Below, in pieces: positions 1 to 8,880 of a DNA stretch of 64,000 nucleotides; position 1 is the first letter of the stretch; every line of letters starts with the position of its first letter. The stretch spans positions 124,001 through 188,000 of the forward strand of contig NZ_JABFDI010000002.1 in NCBI RefSeq assembly GCF_013403915.1, read 5' to 3'. The notes under the pieces are model-generated. The model worked only from the letters and a program-made list of their open reading frames with translations, was not told the DNA's origin and searched no databases. Both the position numbers and the translations under genes were made by a program. The stretch comes from Winogradskyella pacifica. Its GTDB lineage: Bacteria > Bacteroidota > Bacteroidia > Flavobacteriales > Flavobacteriaceae.

Positions 1-1563
1 TTAATTTCTCCACCACCACATCACGATATTTATTCGATTGAAGATTTAGCACAATTAATTTACGATTTAAAAAATGCAAATCGCGAAGCTAGAATTAACG
101 TCAAACTTGTTTCAGAGGTTGGCGTAGGTACCATTGCTGCTGGTGTGGCGAAAGCAAAAGCAGATGTTGTGTTAATTGCGGGTTACGACGGAGGTACAGG
201 AGCATCTCCTTTAACGTCATTAAAACATGCGGGTTTACCTTGGGAATTGGGTTTAGCCGAAGCACAACAAACCTTAGTGCTTAACAATTTAAGAAGTCGA
301 ATTGTTGTAGAGTGCGACGGACAGTTAAAAACGGGTAGAGATGTTGCTATTGCGGCATTATTAGGTGCGGAAGAATTTGGATTTGCAACGGCGCCTTTAG
401 TGGCTTCGGGTTGTATTATGATGCGAAAATGTCATTTAAATACCTGTCCAGTTGGAATCGCAACTCAAGACAAAACCTTGCGTAAAAACTTTAAAGGCAC
501 GCCAGAACATGTCATTAATTTCTTCTATTATATCGCTGAAGAATTGAGAGCTATTATGGCCGAATTAGGGTTTAGGTCTATGGCAGAAATGATTGGTCAG
601 ACACATAAAATTAACGCTAACAAGGCAATTACGCATTATAAAGCTAAAGGCTTGGATTTATCTTCAATTTTATACCGACCAGAAGCTTACAGTAAAATGA
701 CAGTGAAGAATACTGAAAAGCAAGATCACAATTTAGATAACGTTTTAGATTTTACGATTCTTAAAGATTCACATCGCGCATTGTATCGTAAGGAACAAAT
801 GACATTATCATATCCAATTAAAAATACAAATCGTACGGTTGGAGCTATTGTGAGTAATGAAATTTCAAAAATATATGGTCATTTAGGTTTGCCAGAAGAT
901 ACCTTAAATATCAATTTTGAAGGCTCAGCCGGACAAAGTTTTGGAGCGTTTGGAGCACACGGATTAACATTCAAATTAGAAGGAAATACCAATGATTATT
1001 TAGGGAAGGGTTTATCTGGAGCTAAGCTAATTGTTAAGAAGCCTACCAAAGCAGATTTCAAAGCAGAAGATAATGTCATTATTGGTAATGTTTGTTTATT
1101 TGGAGCTGTGGAAGGGCAAGCGTATATCAACGGAATTGCCGGTGAACGTTTTGCTGTAAGAAACTCTGGAGCAACAGCCGTTGTAGAAGGTGTTGGTGAT
1201 CATTGTTGTGAATATATGACAGGTGGAAAAGTCATTGTTCTTGGTAAAACAGGACGAAATTTTGCTGCCGGAATGAGTGGAGGTATTGCCTATGTTTATG
1301 ATCCTGAAAATAAATTTATAAACGGCTTATGTAATACCGAAACGATCGAATTTGAAAAGATTTTGAAGAAAGACGCTAATGATTTAAAAGCAATAATTGA
1401 AAAGCATGTGAAATTTACAGATAGTAAAAGAGGTGCTGAATTATTAGCAGATTGGGAAACGAGCTTGAAGAATTTTGTTCGGGTAATGCCAACGGAATAC
1501 AAACGTGCTTTAAAACGTTTAGAGACAGAGGAACAAATGTTTGAAGAATTAGAAACAGTATAA
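1..1563 (+). CDS. gltB: Glutamate synthase large subunit, C-terminal part (5' end outside window)
   Basis: The reading frame is open from base 1, so this is the last 520 or so codons of a protein of about 1500 residues. Glutamate synthase makes two glutamates from glutamine and 2-oxoglutarate; the large subunit carries the amidotransferase and FMN/Fe-S synthase domains. The visible part opens with the synthase-domain stretch [14 protein letters not shown], followed by the glycine-rich FMN-site region [11 protein letters not shown] and the 3Fe-4S cysteines in [16 protein letters not shown] (around bases 424-470). The last third is the GXGXG beta-helix domain ([17 protein letters not shown]). 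A GTG at 145 is internal and not a start. The gene is followed after 91 bp by gltD, and the two surely form one transcript. Identification is certain; the true start is not in the window. Confidence 0.97.
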   Translation, partial: LISPPPHHDIYSIEDLAQLIYDLKNANREARINVKLVSEVGVGTIAAGVAKAKADVVLIAGYDGGTGASPLTSLKHAGLPWELGLAEAQQTLVLNNLRSRIVVECDGQLKTGRDVAIAALLGAEEFGFATAPLVASGCIMMRKCHLNTCPVGIATQDKTLRKNFKGTPEHVINFFYYIAEELRAIMAELGFRSMAEMIGQTHKINANKAITHYKAKGLDLSSILYRPEAYSKMTVKNTEKQDHNLDNVLDFTILKDSHRALYRKEQMTLSYPIKNTNRTVGAIVSNEISKIYGHLGLPEDTLNINFEGSAGQSFGAFGAHGLTFKLEGNTNDYLGKGLSGAKLIVKKPTKADFKAEDNVIIGNVCLFGAVEGQAYINGIAGERFAVRNSGATAVVEGVGDHCCEYMTGGKVIVLGKTGRNFAAGMSGGIAYVYDPENKFINGLCNTETIEFEKILKKDANDLKAIIEKHVKFTDSKRGAELLADWETSLKNFVRVMPTEYKRALKRLETEEQMFEELETV

Positions 1564-1631
1564 TTCAATAATCAGATTGTCTTAGAAAAAATAAATTTAC
1601 AGTAGAATTAAAATTAGAAAGTTAGGGTGAG

Positions 1632-1651
1632 ATTCCTGCTTTCGCCGGAAT
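1632..1651 (+). repeat. Short hairpin repeat directly before gltD
   Basis: ATTCCTGC and GCCGGAAT pair around a TTTC loop, with one mismatch. The 3' arm ends 3 nt before the gltD start codon and supplies GGAA at a Shine-Dalgarno-like distance. It belongs to the same hairpin family found before argF', argC, ilvA and ilvB in this window. Confidence 0.7.
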
Positions 1652-1654
1652 AAA

Positions 1655-3118
1655 ATGGGAAAAGTAACAGGTTTTAAAGAGTTCGAAAGAAAAGATGAGT
1701 CCTACAAGCCAGTAAAGGATCGTGTGAAGCATTATAATGAATTTACGGTGCCTTTAAAGGATAAAGACATGGCCGAACAAGGGTCGCGTTGTATGGATTG
1801 TGGAATTCCGTTTTGCCATAGTGGTTGTCCGCTTGGTAATTTAATTCCAGATTTTAATCATATGGTACACCAAGGTGAATGGCAAAAAGCATCTTGGATA
1901 TTACACTCAACAAATAACTTCCCAGAGTTTACAGGGCGTTTATGTCCTGCACCTTGCGAACAAGCTTGTGTGTTAGGGATTATTGAAGATCCGGTTTCTA
2001 TAGAAAATATTGAAAAAAATATTGTAGAACGTGCTTTTAAAGAAGGTTGGATTAAACCGCAACCGCCTAAAACGAGAACAGGAAAAACAATTGCCATTGT
2101 CGGTTCTGGTCCTGCAGGTTTAGCAGCTGCGCAACAATTAAATAGAGCAGGACACCTCGTAACCGTGTTTGAACGTGATGATGCTGTTGGTGGGTTGCTA
2201 CGTTACGGTATTCCAAATTTTAAAATGGAAAAAGGCATCATAGATCGTCGTTTGGCCATCTTAGAAGCAGAAGGAATTGTCTTCAAAACTAACGTGAATG
2301 TTGGAGTTAATTACGATGTAAAAGATTTAAAAAAGTTTGACGCTGTAGTACTTTGTGGTGGTGCGACGGAAAGACGAAGTTTACCAACACCTGGAATTGA
2401 AGCAGACGGAGTGGTGCAAGCTATGGATTTTTTAACGCAACAAACTAAAGTCGTTTTTGGTCAGAAAATTGAAGACCAAATATTAGCGACGGGCAAAAAT
2501 GTGATTGTCATCGGTGGTGGAGATACAGGATCGGATTGTATTGGTACATCGAATCGTCAAGGAGCAAAATCGGTTGTTAATTTTGAAATTATGCCGAAAC
2601 CACCAGGGCATCGTTCGCCTGCAACACCTTGGCCGTATTGGCCGTTGCAATTAAAAACGTCATCGTCTCATAAAGAAGGTGTGGAACGTAACTGGTTAAT
2701 CAACACTAAAGAATTTGTTACGAATGCCAAAGGTAAATTAACAGCTTTAAAAACGGTAAATGTGGAGTGGGAAATGGTGCCAGGAGAGCGTCCTAAATTA
2801 GTTGAGGTTGCTGGTACTGAAAAAACTTGGAAATGTGATTTAGCATTATTGGCTTTAGGTTTTACGGGACCTGAATCTACAATCGCAGATAAATTGGGAT
2901 TAGACAGAGATGTACGTTCTAATTATAAAGCGAGCTATGGGCAATATCAAACCAATATTCCTAATGTCTTTACGGCAGGTGATATGCGCAGAGGACAGTC
3001 ATTAATTGTTTGGGCTATCTCTGAAGGTCGTGAAGCGGCTCGCCAAGTTGATATTTACTTAATGGGTAAATCGGATTTGGCAACAAAAAATGAAGAAGGA
3101 GATTTAATAGGATTATAA
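1655..3118 (+). CDS. gltD: Glutamate synthase small subunit
   Basis: NADPH-oxidizing beta subunit of glutamate synthase, which feeds electrons to GltB. The 487-residue length is normal. The N-terminal domain has two cysteine clusters for 4Fe-4S centres (CMDCGIPFCHSGCPLGN near residue 46, then LCPAPCEQACVLGI near residue 95). Two Rossmann motifs follow: GSGPAGLAAAQQL for FAD and GGGDTGSDCIG for NADPH. The C-terminal GDMRRGQSLIVWAISEGREAA is the usual flavin-binding end of this family. The ATG at 1655 sits 3 nt after a hairpin repeat and gives the conserved N-terminus MGKVTGFKEF. It lies 91 bp after gltB, and a clear terminator follows, so gltBD ends here. Confidence 0.97.
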   Translation: MGKVTGFKEFERKDESYKPVKDRVKHYNEFTVPLKDKDMAEQGSRCMDCGIPFCHSGCPLGNLIPDFNHMVHQGEWQKASWILHSTNNFPEFTGRLCPAPCEQACVLGIIEDPVSIENIEKNIVERAFKEGWIKPQPPKTRTGKTIAIVGSGPAGLAAAQQLNRAGHLVTVFERDDAVGGLLRYGIPNFKMEKGIIDRRLAILEAEGIVFKTNVNVGVNYDVKDLKKFDAVVLCGGATERRSLPTPGIEADGVVQAMDFLTQQTKVVFGQKIEDQILATGKNVIVIGGGDTGSDCIGTSNRQGAKSVVNFEIMPKPPGHRSPATPWPYWPLQLKTSSSHKEGVERNWLINTKEFVTNAKGKLTALKTVNVEWEMVPGERPKLVEVAGTEKTWKCDLALLALGFTGPESTIADKLGLDRDVRSNYKASYGQYQTNIPNVFTAGDMRRGQSLIVWAISEGREAARQVDIYLMGKSDLATKNEEGDLIGL

Positions 3119-3180
3119 TTTAATAATACTTCTGCTGCTATAAATTCTAGGGTAGTCTTTTACTAGAGTAGAAACTAAAA

Positions 3181-3206
3181 AGCATCTGTAAAACAGATGC
3201 TATTTT
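3181..3206 (+). terminator. Intrinsic terminator after gltBD
   Basis: A perfect 8-bp stem, AGCATCTG/CAGATGCT, with a TAAAA loop is followed by ATTTTTC. It lies 63 bp after the gltD stop and just before the end of the convergent arg cluster. An A-run before the stem (ACTAAAA) could let it work weakly on the opposite strand too. Confidence 0.85.
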
Positions 3207-3239
3207 TCGTGATAAAGATTCAAAATATTTATTATAAAC

Positions 3240-3318
3240 ACCCCTAAAGTCCCCTCAAGGGGACAATCCTCAAAATAAACTTTAGTACTAGTGTCCTCTT
3301 GAGGGGACTTAGGGAGGG
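3240..3318. repeat. Imperfect inverted repeat with CCCCTCAAGGGG cores
   Basis: The left arm (about 3240-3264) and right arm (about 3293-3318) are reverse complements over some 25 bp with a few mismatches. Each arm holds its own smaller palindrome, CCCCTCAAGGGG on the left and a variant CCTCTTGAGGGG on the right. The element lies between the convergent gltD and argH, 3 bp from the argH stop codon. This sequence type is a common dispersed repeat of flavobacterial genomes (from general knowledge; not searched). Confidence 0.7.
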
Positions 3319-3321
3319 TAT

Positions 3322-4596
3322 TTACTTAGGAAACTTAGCTCGAATATCATCCAAACACAAATTATGAATACTTCCTATGTGAGAGTGTTCTTTACCTAAA
3401 TCCGGTTTGTACGTTCCTGCTTGTACTTGACTCCCAATTTTCTGATATGCTTCTCTAAAGCTCATGCCTTCAACCACTAAATTATTGATGCTATCTACTG
3501 TAAATAAGTATTGGTATTTCTCATCAGTGAGGTCAATATCCTTCACAATGATTTGTTGAATGGAATAATTAAAGATGTCTAAAATATCTTTTACATCTTC
3601 AAAAGCATTGATGATATTTTCTTTCAATAATTGAAAATCTCTGTGGTAACCACTTGGTAAATTATTGGTGATTAATAACATTTCAGAATGTAAGGCTTGA
3701 ATTTTATTACACTTACCTCGAATCAATTCAAACACATCAGGATTCTTTTTGTGTGGCATGATGCTACTTCCTGTGGTTAATTCATCTGGAAACGTCACAA
3801 AGCCAAAATTCTGACTCATATACAAGCAAATATCCATAGCAAAACGTGCCATGGTATTACATAATCCGCCTAAAGCACTGGCGATAGCACGTTCACTTTT
3901 TCCTCGACTTAATTGCGCAGCAACCACATTATATTTTAAGGTTGAAAAGCCTAATTCTTTAGTGGTAATGTCTCTATCAATAGGAAAAGAGCTTCCGTAG
4001 CCAGCAGCTGAACCTAATGGGTTTTGGTCTGCAATTTTTGATACTGCATTTAAGACGTAAACATCATCAATTAATAATTCCGCATAAGCAGAAAACCATA
4101 AACCAAAAGATGATGGCATGGCGACTTGCAAATGTGTGTAACCTGGTAAAAGTTGTTTTTTATGAGTATCGGCTAAACCTAAAAGCGTATCAAAAAATGT
4201 TTTTGTTTTAGAATTTATAATTTCAAGATTCTCTTTATAGTAGAGTTGAAGGGCTACTAAAACTTGGTCGTTTCTAGAACGTGCCGTATGGATTTTCTTT
4301 CCGACATCGCCTAAGGTTTTTGTGAGCTCATGTTCAATTTTAGAATGGACATCTTCAAACGAGTCTTCAATACTAAACGTGCCATCCTCGATAGATTCCG
4401 CTAAAATTTTTAATCCTGATTTCAATTGTTCTAACTCTTCTGAAGTTATTATTCCGATAGATTCTAACATCACAGCATGTGCTCGCGACGCTTCTACATC
4501 ATATTTTGCAATATGCATATCGATTTCTCTATCGTTTCCGACGGTAAATAATTCTATTTTTTTATCTATTGAAAATCCTTTGTCCCACAACTTCAT
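3322..4596 (-). CDS. argH: Argininosuccinate lyase
   Basis: Last step of arginine synthesis: cleaves argininosuccinate to arginine and fumarate in the cytosol. The 424-residue protein is slightly shorter than the usual 450-460, as is common in Bacteroidota. Family marks are SKIEHELTK, the TARSRNDQV segment, GYTHLQVAMPSSFG, and the fumarase/aspartase signature GSSIMPHKKNPD with its catalytic Ser loop. The N-terminus MKLWDKGFSID is the standard start. It is the last gene of the - strand arginine cluster, 131 bp after argE. That spacer holds partial copies of a TCTTGATTCT-type repeat on opposing strands and no gene. Confidence 0.97.
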   Translation of the reverse strand: MKLWDKGFSIDKKIELFTVGNDREIDMHIAKYDVEASRAHAVMLESIGIITSEELEQLKSGLKILAESIEDGTFSIEDSFEDVHSKIEHELTKTLGDVGKKIHTARSRNDQVLVALQLYYKENLEIINSKTKTFFDTLLGLADTHKKQLLPGYTHLQVAMPSSFGLWFSAYAELLIDDVYVLNAVSKIADQNPLGSAAGYGSSFPIDRDITTKELGFSTLKYNVVAAQLSRGKSERAIASALGGLCNTMARFAMDICLYMSQNFGFVTFPDELTTGSSIMPHKKNPDVFELIRGKCNKIQALHSEMLLITNNLPSGYHRDFQLLKENIINAFEDVKDILDIFNYSIQQIIVKDIDLTDEKYQYLFTVDSINNLVVEGMSFREAYQKIGSQVQAGTYKPDLGKEHSHIGSIHNLCLDDIRAKFPK

Positions 4597-4727
4597 ACTT
4601 ATAAATTTTACTTATTAAAATTTAGAGTCAAGATGCAAAACCGCTTCGCTTCTAGAACATAGACTTTTTACTCATAAGAATGCTCTATTGGTCTTGATTC
4701 TTGTCTCTTGATTCTATTATCTTTTTA

Positions 4728-5789
4728 TTACAATACTTTCTCTAATAATTTAATATATAAATCAACACCTTCTTCAATTTCAGCCAAATAAATAAATTCA
4801 TCTGCTGTGTGTGAGCGTGTACTATCACCTGGTCCTAATTTCAGTGAAGGGCAAGTTAAAACTGCTTGATCGGATAGGGTCGGTGAACCATAAGTTTCTC
4901 TACCTAATTCAATTCCTGCCTCAACCAATTCGTGATTAATAGGAATTGAAGACGAATTCAATCGTAAACTCCGCGCTTTAATACTTGTGCATGGTGATTT
5001 TCTGATTAAAATTTCTTCAATTTGTTGATTTGTGTATTTGTCATTCACACGGACATCGATGACTAAATCAACTTCAGCAGGAACCGCGTTGTGTTGTTTC
5101 CCAGCATTAATTTGAGTAACGGTCATTTTTACATCACCTAAAACGGGTGAGTTTCGTGCAAACTGATAATCTTTAAACCATTTTAAAACCTCAATAGTAT
5201 TGTAAATTGAATTATCCTTATTCGGATGTGCGGCATGGCCAGCTGTACCTTTTACTTTGGCATCAAAAACGACCAAACCTTTTTCGGCAATAGCTAAATT
5301 CATTAAAGTAGGTTCGCCAACAATAGCGACATCAATTTTTGGAATGATACTTAGCATGCTATTAAGTCCGTTTGGACCACTGCTTTCTTCTTCAGCTGAA
5401 GCGACAATTACTAAATTGTAGTTGAGGTTTTTCTTGTCATAGAAATAAGTAAATGTCGCAATTAAAGAGACTAAACATCCACCGGCATCATTACTTCCTA
5501 AGCCATATAATTTGCCATCTTCAACAATAGCTTTAAGCGGGTCTTTGGTATAACCGTTATTAGGTTTTACGGTATCGTGATGCGAGTTTAATAGGAGCGT
5601 TGGTTTGCTATCATCAAAGTGTTTATTGGTAGACCAAATGTTATGATGATCTCTTTTAAAAGGAATTTTATGTGACTTAAACCAATCTTCTATAAGCAAC
5701 GCTGTGTTGTCTTCTTCTGACGAAAATGATTCTGTTTCTATAAGTTGCTTTAGTAAAGCAATGGCTTGTGTGGTTAGTTTTTCAATCAT
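4728..5789 (-). CDS. argE: M20 peptidase-family acylornithine deacylase (ArgE type)
   Basis: Zinc-dependent hydrolase of the M20 family, here very likely the deacylase of the arginine pathway acting on acetyl- or succinyl-citrulline/ornithine. Metal-site motifs are visible in order: NSHHDTVKPN, GSNDAGGCL, the catalytic EEESSG, GEPTLMNLAIAEKG, and a late SHTADEF histidine. At 353 residues it is shorter than enterobacterial ArgE (about 380) and of the form found in Bacteroidota arginine clusters. Its ATG overlaps the argB stop by 4 nt (ATGA), which implies translational coupling. Because ArgF' replaces ornithine carbamoyltransferase, the natural substrate is probably an N-acylcitrulline, so the argE symbol is functional shorthand. 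Confidence 0.88.
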   Translation of the reverse strand: MIEKLTTQAIALLKQLIETESFSSEEDNTALLIEDWFKSHKIPFKRDHHNIWSTNKHFDDSKPTLLLNSHHDTVKPNNGYTKDPLKAIVEDGKLYGLGSNDAGGCLVSLIATFTYFYDKKNLNYNLVIVASAEEESSGPNGLNSMLSIIPKIDVAIVGEPTLMNLAIAEKGLVVFDAKVKGTAGHAAHPNKDNSIYNTIEVLKWFKDYQFARNSPVLGDVKMTVTQINAGKQHNAVPAEVDLVIDVRVNDKYTNQQIEEILIRKSPCTSIKARSLRLNSSSIPINHELVEAGIELGRETYGSPTLSDQAVLTCPSLKLGPGDSTRSHTADEFIYLAEIEEGVDLYIKLLEKVL

Positions 5790-6562
5790 TGGGTTATGGT
5801 AGTGTGTCTATTGTTGGTATTGAAAAGCATGTCTGATTTTCCGATACAAACTTTTTGAACGTTTCTATTTATAGCATGAAAGCAATTATCTAATTTAGGT
5901 AACATGCCTTCAAATATGATTTTGTTTTCTTTTAATGTTTTGTAGCTTTCTGTGTTGATGTTTTCAATTACAGAATCGTCATTATTTACATCTTCTAAAA
6001 CGCCATTTTTTTCGAAACAATAATAAAGCTCTGTGTTGTAAATTGAAGCAAAGCCAATGGCTAATTCTGAAGCAATGGTATCTGCATTTGTGTTTAATAA
6101 TTGACCGTTTTTGTCGTGTGTAATAGCGCAAAAGACAGGTGTAATGTTGTTTTTTAAAAGTATTTCTAAGGTTTTAGTGTTCACTTGTTTTACATCGCCA
6201 GCAAATCCATAATCAACGGGTTTTGTTGGTCGTTTCTCTGAAACAATCGTGTTACCGTCTGCACCAGAAAACCCAATAGCATTACAGGTGTTGGCTTGCA
6301 ACTGTGCGACGATATTCTTATTGATTTTCCCTGCATAAACCATGGTGATAATATCTAAAGTATCCGCATCTGTAATACGCCTGCCTTCATTCATTTGCAC
6401 AGGAATATTCATTTGAGTCGCTAATTTAGTAGCTAATTTTCCTCCTCCATGGACTAAGATTTTAGGGCCTTTTAGAGTTGCAAAATCTGTAATGAACGCT
6501 GCTAATGCGTCGTCATTATCGATAATATTTCCTCCTGTTTTTATGACTTTTAGTGTTTCCAT
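5786..6562 (-). CDS. argB: N-acylglutamate kinase (acetylglutamate kinase family)
   Basis: Phosphorylates N-acetyl- or N-succinylglutamate, the second step of arginine synthesis. The 258-residue amino-acid kinase fold shows the N-terminal KTGGNIID, the glycine loop VHGGGKLATKLA, NEGRRITD for the acyl-amino acid, and an ATP-side segment LNTNADTIASELA. The length matches the short arginine-insensitive class; the N-terminal helix typical of arginine-inhibited ArgB is missing, so feedback control at this enzyme looks unlikely (inference). The 3' end overlaps argE by 4 nt. A 61-bp inverted repeat separates it from argF' upstream. Confidence 0.94.
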   Translation of the reverse strand: METLKVIKTGGNIIDNDDALAAFITDFATLKGPKILVHGGGKLATKLATQMNIPVQMNEGRRITDADTLDIITMVYAGKINKNIVAQLQANTCNAIGFSGADGNTIVSEKRPTKPVDYGFAGDVKQVNTKTLEILLKNNITPVFCAITHDKNGQLLNTNADTIASELAIGFASIYNTELYYCFEKNGVLEDVNNDDSVIENINTESYKTLKENKIIFEGMLPKLDNCFHAINRNVQKVCIGKSDMLFNTNNRHTTITQ

Positions 6563-6574
6563 CTTGTTGTTTTT

Positions 6575-6635
6575 GTCATTCTGAGAGAAGCGAAGAATCT
6601 TAAACTAAGAGATTCTTCACTATGTTCAGAATGAC
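6575..6635. repeat. Inverted repeat GTCATTCTGA...TCAGAATGAC
   Basis: The outer arms GTCATTCTGA and TCAGAATGAC and the inner arms AGAATCT and AGATTCT form a nested palindrome of 61 bp. It lies in the mRNA between the argF' stop and the argB start, 12 nt before the argB ATG. This is a widespread Bacteroidota intergenic repeat type (general knowledge). Confidence 0.75.
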
Positions 6636-6647
6636 ATTCGCTTACTT

Positions 6648-7583
6648 TTATAAATCTTCCAAAATCTGCTTCAACACAATTTGTGCCGCATACGTTCTAT
6701 TATTCGCTTGTTTAATCACCACAGATTGTTCGCTATCTAAAACGGCGTCTTCCACCACAACATTTCGTCTTACAGGTAAACAATGCATAAATTTGGCATC
6801 ACCTAATTTGGCTTTCGTCATCATCCAATTTTCATCTTGGTTCAGGACTTTACCGTAGTCTTTATAGCTACTCCAGTTTTTAACGTAAACAAAATCGGCA
6901 TCTTTTAAAGCCTCTTCTTGATTGTGATTTATAGGCGTGTCTTTGGTGATGGCTTCACTTAATTCATAACCTTCAGGATGTGTTATTGTGAAATCAACTT
7001 CTAAATCTTGCATCATTTCTACAAACGAATTCGCAACCGCTTGTGGTAATGCTTTGGGATGTGGAGCCCAAGATAACACGACTTTAGGCTTTGCTTTTTC
7101 GGTCAATTCAGAAATTGTAATGGCATCTGCCAAAGCTTGTAAAGGGTGTGCTGTGGCACTTTCCATATTTACAATCGGAACAGTCGCGTATTTTTTAAAA
7201 TTATTGAGGATATATTCGGATTCATCCTTCGCTTTGTCTTGCAACGTTGGGAATGCTCTCACAGCAATGATATCGGCATATTGCGAAATAACTTGTGCGG
7301 CTTCTTTAATATGTTCAGACGAATTGCCGTTCATCACTGTGCCGTCTTCGAATTCAATATTCCAAGCGTCATTGACGTTTAATATCATAACGTCCATGCC
7401 TAAGTTTTTTGCCGCTTTTTCAGTGCTTAATCGTGTTCTTAAACTGGAATTAAAAAAGAGCATGACTAAAGTTTTATGTTTCCCTAAATCTTGAAATTCA
7501 AAAGGGTTCATCTTTAATAAGATGGCTTCCTTTATGGTTTCTGAAAGATTAGAAATATCTTTTATTTTGGTGTAATTTTTCAT
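6648..7583 (-). CDS. argF': N-acylornithine carbamoyltransferase (probably succinylornithine type)
   Basis: Transfers carbamoyl from carbamoyl phosphate to an N-acylated ornithine, replacing ordinary OTCase. Visible motifs are the carbamoyl-phosphate loop FFNSSLRTRLSTEKAA (residues 44-59), KDAW-like NDAW, VRAFPTL, the ESATAHPLQALAD segment, and the HCLPVRRNV signature near the C-terminus. The 311-residue length fits the Bacteroidota acylornithine group (about 310-320). By alignment to Xanthomonas AOTCase recalled from memory, the position of its specificity residue Glu92 (Pro90 in the Bacteroides fragilis succinyl enzyme) is Ser89 here, in GNSSEHIKEA. Glu at this site was reported for acetylornithine, and Pro or Ser for succinylornithine. 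Family assignment is very sure; the acyl group is inferred. Confidence 0.93.
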   Translation of the reverse strand: MKNYTKIKDISNLSETIKEAILLKMNPFEFQDLGKHKTLVMLFFNSSLRTRLSTEKAAKNLGMDVMILNVNDAWNIEFEDGTVMNGNSSEHIKEAAQVISQYADIIAVRAFPTLQDKAKDESEYILNNFKKYATVPIVNMESATAHPLQALADAITISELTEKAKPKVVLSWAPHPKALPQAVANSFVEMMQDLEVDFTITHPEGYELSEAITKDTPINHNQEEALKDADFVYVKNWSSYKDYGKVLNQDENWMMTKAKLGDAKFMHCLPVRRNVVVEDAVLDSEQSVVIKQANNRTYAAQIVLKQILEDL

Positions 7584-7590
7584 CTCTTAG

Positions 7591-7660
7591 CCCACGAAAG
7601 TGGGTAACTTTTTAATTAAACTTAATTTAAACCTACAAGGTTTTTAAAACCTTGCAGGTT
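7591..7660. repeat. Two hairpin repeats between argD and argF'
   Basis: CCCAC-GAAA-GTGGG (7591-7604) ends 7 nt before the argF' start on the - strand. ACCTACAAGG...CCTTGCAGGT (7631-7660) is a second family of hairpin. The second one overlaps the 3' end of argD: its sequence encodes the last eight argD codons and the stop. Confidence 0.75.
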
Positions 7661-8766
7661 GCTTCAAAAAAGACATCAATATGTTTTTTCTGAATCGTTA
7701 AAGGTGGAAGAATTCTTATCAAATTAGGATTTGTCGCACTTCCAGTAAAAATATGATGATCGAAAATTAGCTTTTTTCTTAATTCTGAAATCGGAAAATC
7801 GAATTCTAATCCTATCATTAAACCACGACCTTTAATTGATTTTAAGTTTGGTAATCCTTTTGCTTTTTCTTGAAAATAATCAGCAATGTCTTTAGCATTT
7901 TGCATTAGCTTTTCGTCTTCTAAAACATCTAAAACAGAAAGCGTTGCAGCGCATGCCAAATGGTTGCCACCAAACGTGGTACCTAATAAACCAAAAGAGG
8001 CTTCAATTGAAGGATGAATTAAAATACCACCTACCGGAAAACCATTGCCCATGCCTTTGGCTATAGAAATAATATCTGGCGTAATATTGTGTTTTTGAAA
8101 TGCGAAAAAGTCACCAGTTCTACCAAATCCCGATTGTACTTCGTCGGCAATTAGTGCGGTGTTGTAGTACTTACAAAGTGTTTCAAGACCTTGGTAGAAT
8201 TCTGTTGTGCTTTGGTCTAAGCCACCAACTCCTTGGATGAATTCTACGATGACTGCACAAGTTTCGTTTTGTTTTAAAATGGTTTCCACAGCATTTAAAT
8301 CTCCCAATTCTACAAAGTCAACCTGTTGTTGTGCATTTATAGGTGCTACAATTTTTGGGTTGTCGGTTGCTGCAACTGCAGCCGAAGTTCTGCCATGAAA
8401 CGAGTTTTTAAAAGCTAAAACTTTCTTTTTGCCATTGTGAAAAGATGCTAGTTTTAAAGCATTTTCATTGGCTTCTGCTCCAGAATTACATAAAAATAAT
8501 TGGTAATCTTTACAGCCAGAAAGCGTTTCTAATTTATCGGCTAATTCAACTTGTAATGGATTTTGAATCGCATTACTGTAAAACCCTAATTTTTCAACTT
8601 GATTTGTAATTGCGGATACATATTTTGGATGCGAATGTCCAATAGAAATCACAGCATGGCCTCCATAAAGATCTAAGTATTCAACATTTTTATCATCATA
8701 AACGTAAACATCTTTGGCGCTTACGGGAGTGATGTCGAATAATGGGTATACATTAAATAAACTCAT
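7633..8766 (-). CDS. argD: Acylornithine aminotransferase
   Basis: PLP-dependent class III aminotransferase that converts acylglutamate semialdehyde and glutamate to acylornithine. Marks are the N-terminal MSLFNVYPLFDITP, NSGAEANENALKLA, FHGRTSAAVAAT, the PLP-aspartate stretch LIADEVQSGFGRTG, and the Schiff-base lysine in ISIAKGMGNGFP. I place the start at 8766 (377 residues). An in-frame ATG at 8796 would add ten residues encoded by a hairpin repeat and is not credible. The C-terminal TCKVLKTL is encoded inside another copy of that repeat family. Upstream, hairpins at 8781-8858 separate it from proC. Confidence 0.95.
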   Translation of the reverse strand: MSLFNVYPLFDITPVSAKDVYVYDDKNVEYLDLYGGHAVISIGHSHPKYVSAITNQVEKLGFYSNAIQNPLQVELADKLETLSGCKDYQLFLCNSGAEANENALKLASFHNGKKKVLAFKNSFHGRTSAAVAATDNPKIVAPINAQQQVDFVELGDLNAVETILKQNETCAVIVEFIQGVGGLDQSTTEFYQGLETLCKYYNTALIADEVQSGFGRTGDFFAFQKHNITPDIISIAKGMGNGFPVGGILIHPSIEASFGLLGTTFGGNHLACAATLSVLDVLEDEKLMQNAKDIADYFQEKAKGLPNLKSIKGRGLMIGLEFDFPISELRKKLIFDHHIFTGSATNPNLIRILPPLTIQKKHIDVFFEATCKVLKTL

Positions 8767-8780
8767 GTTATTTTTTTTTA

Positions 8781-8858
8781 CCCTGCAAGGTTTCAAAAAC
8801 CTTGTAGGTATAGTTTGTTATTTATATACTTACAAGGTCAAAAAAAAGACCTTGCAAG
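8781..8858. repeat. Two CCTTGCAAGG-family hairpins before argD
   Basis: CCTGCAAGGTTT...AAACCTTGTAGG (8782-8808) and CTTACAAGGTC...GACCTTGCAAG (8829-8858) are two nearby copies of one palindromic family in the proC-argD spacer. In the mRNA the one nearer argD ends about 15 nt before its ATG. Confidence 0.75.
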
Positions 8859-8880
8859 ATTTATGATTCAACAGAATGTA

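Noticed and set aside
6988-7494. 168-codon open frame on the + strand over argF'
   Set aside because: It is antisense to a gene with clear carbamoyltransferase motifs, shows no family features, and results from frame-mirrored codon use.
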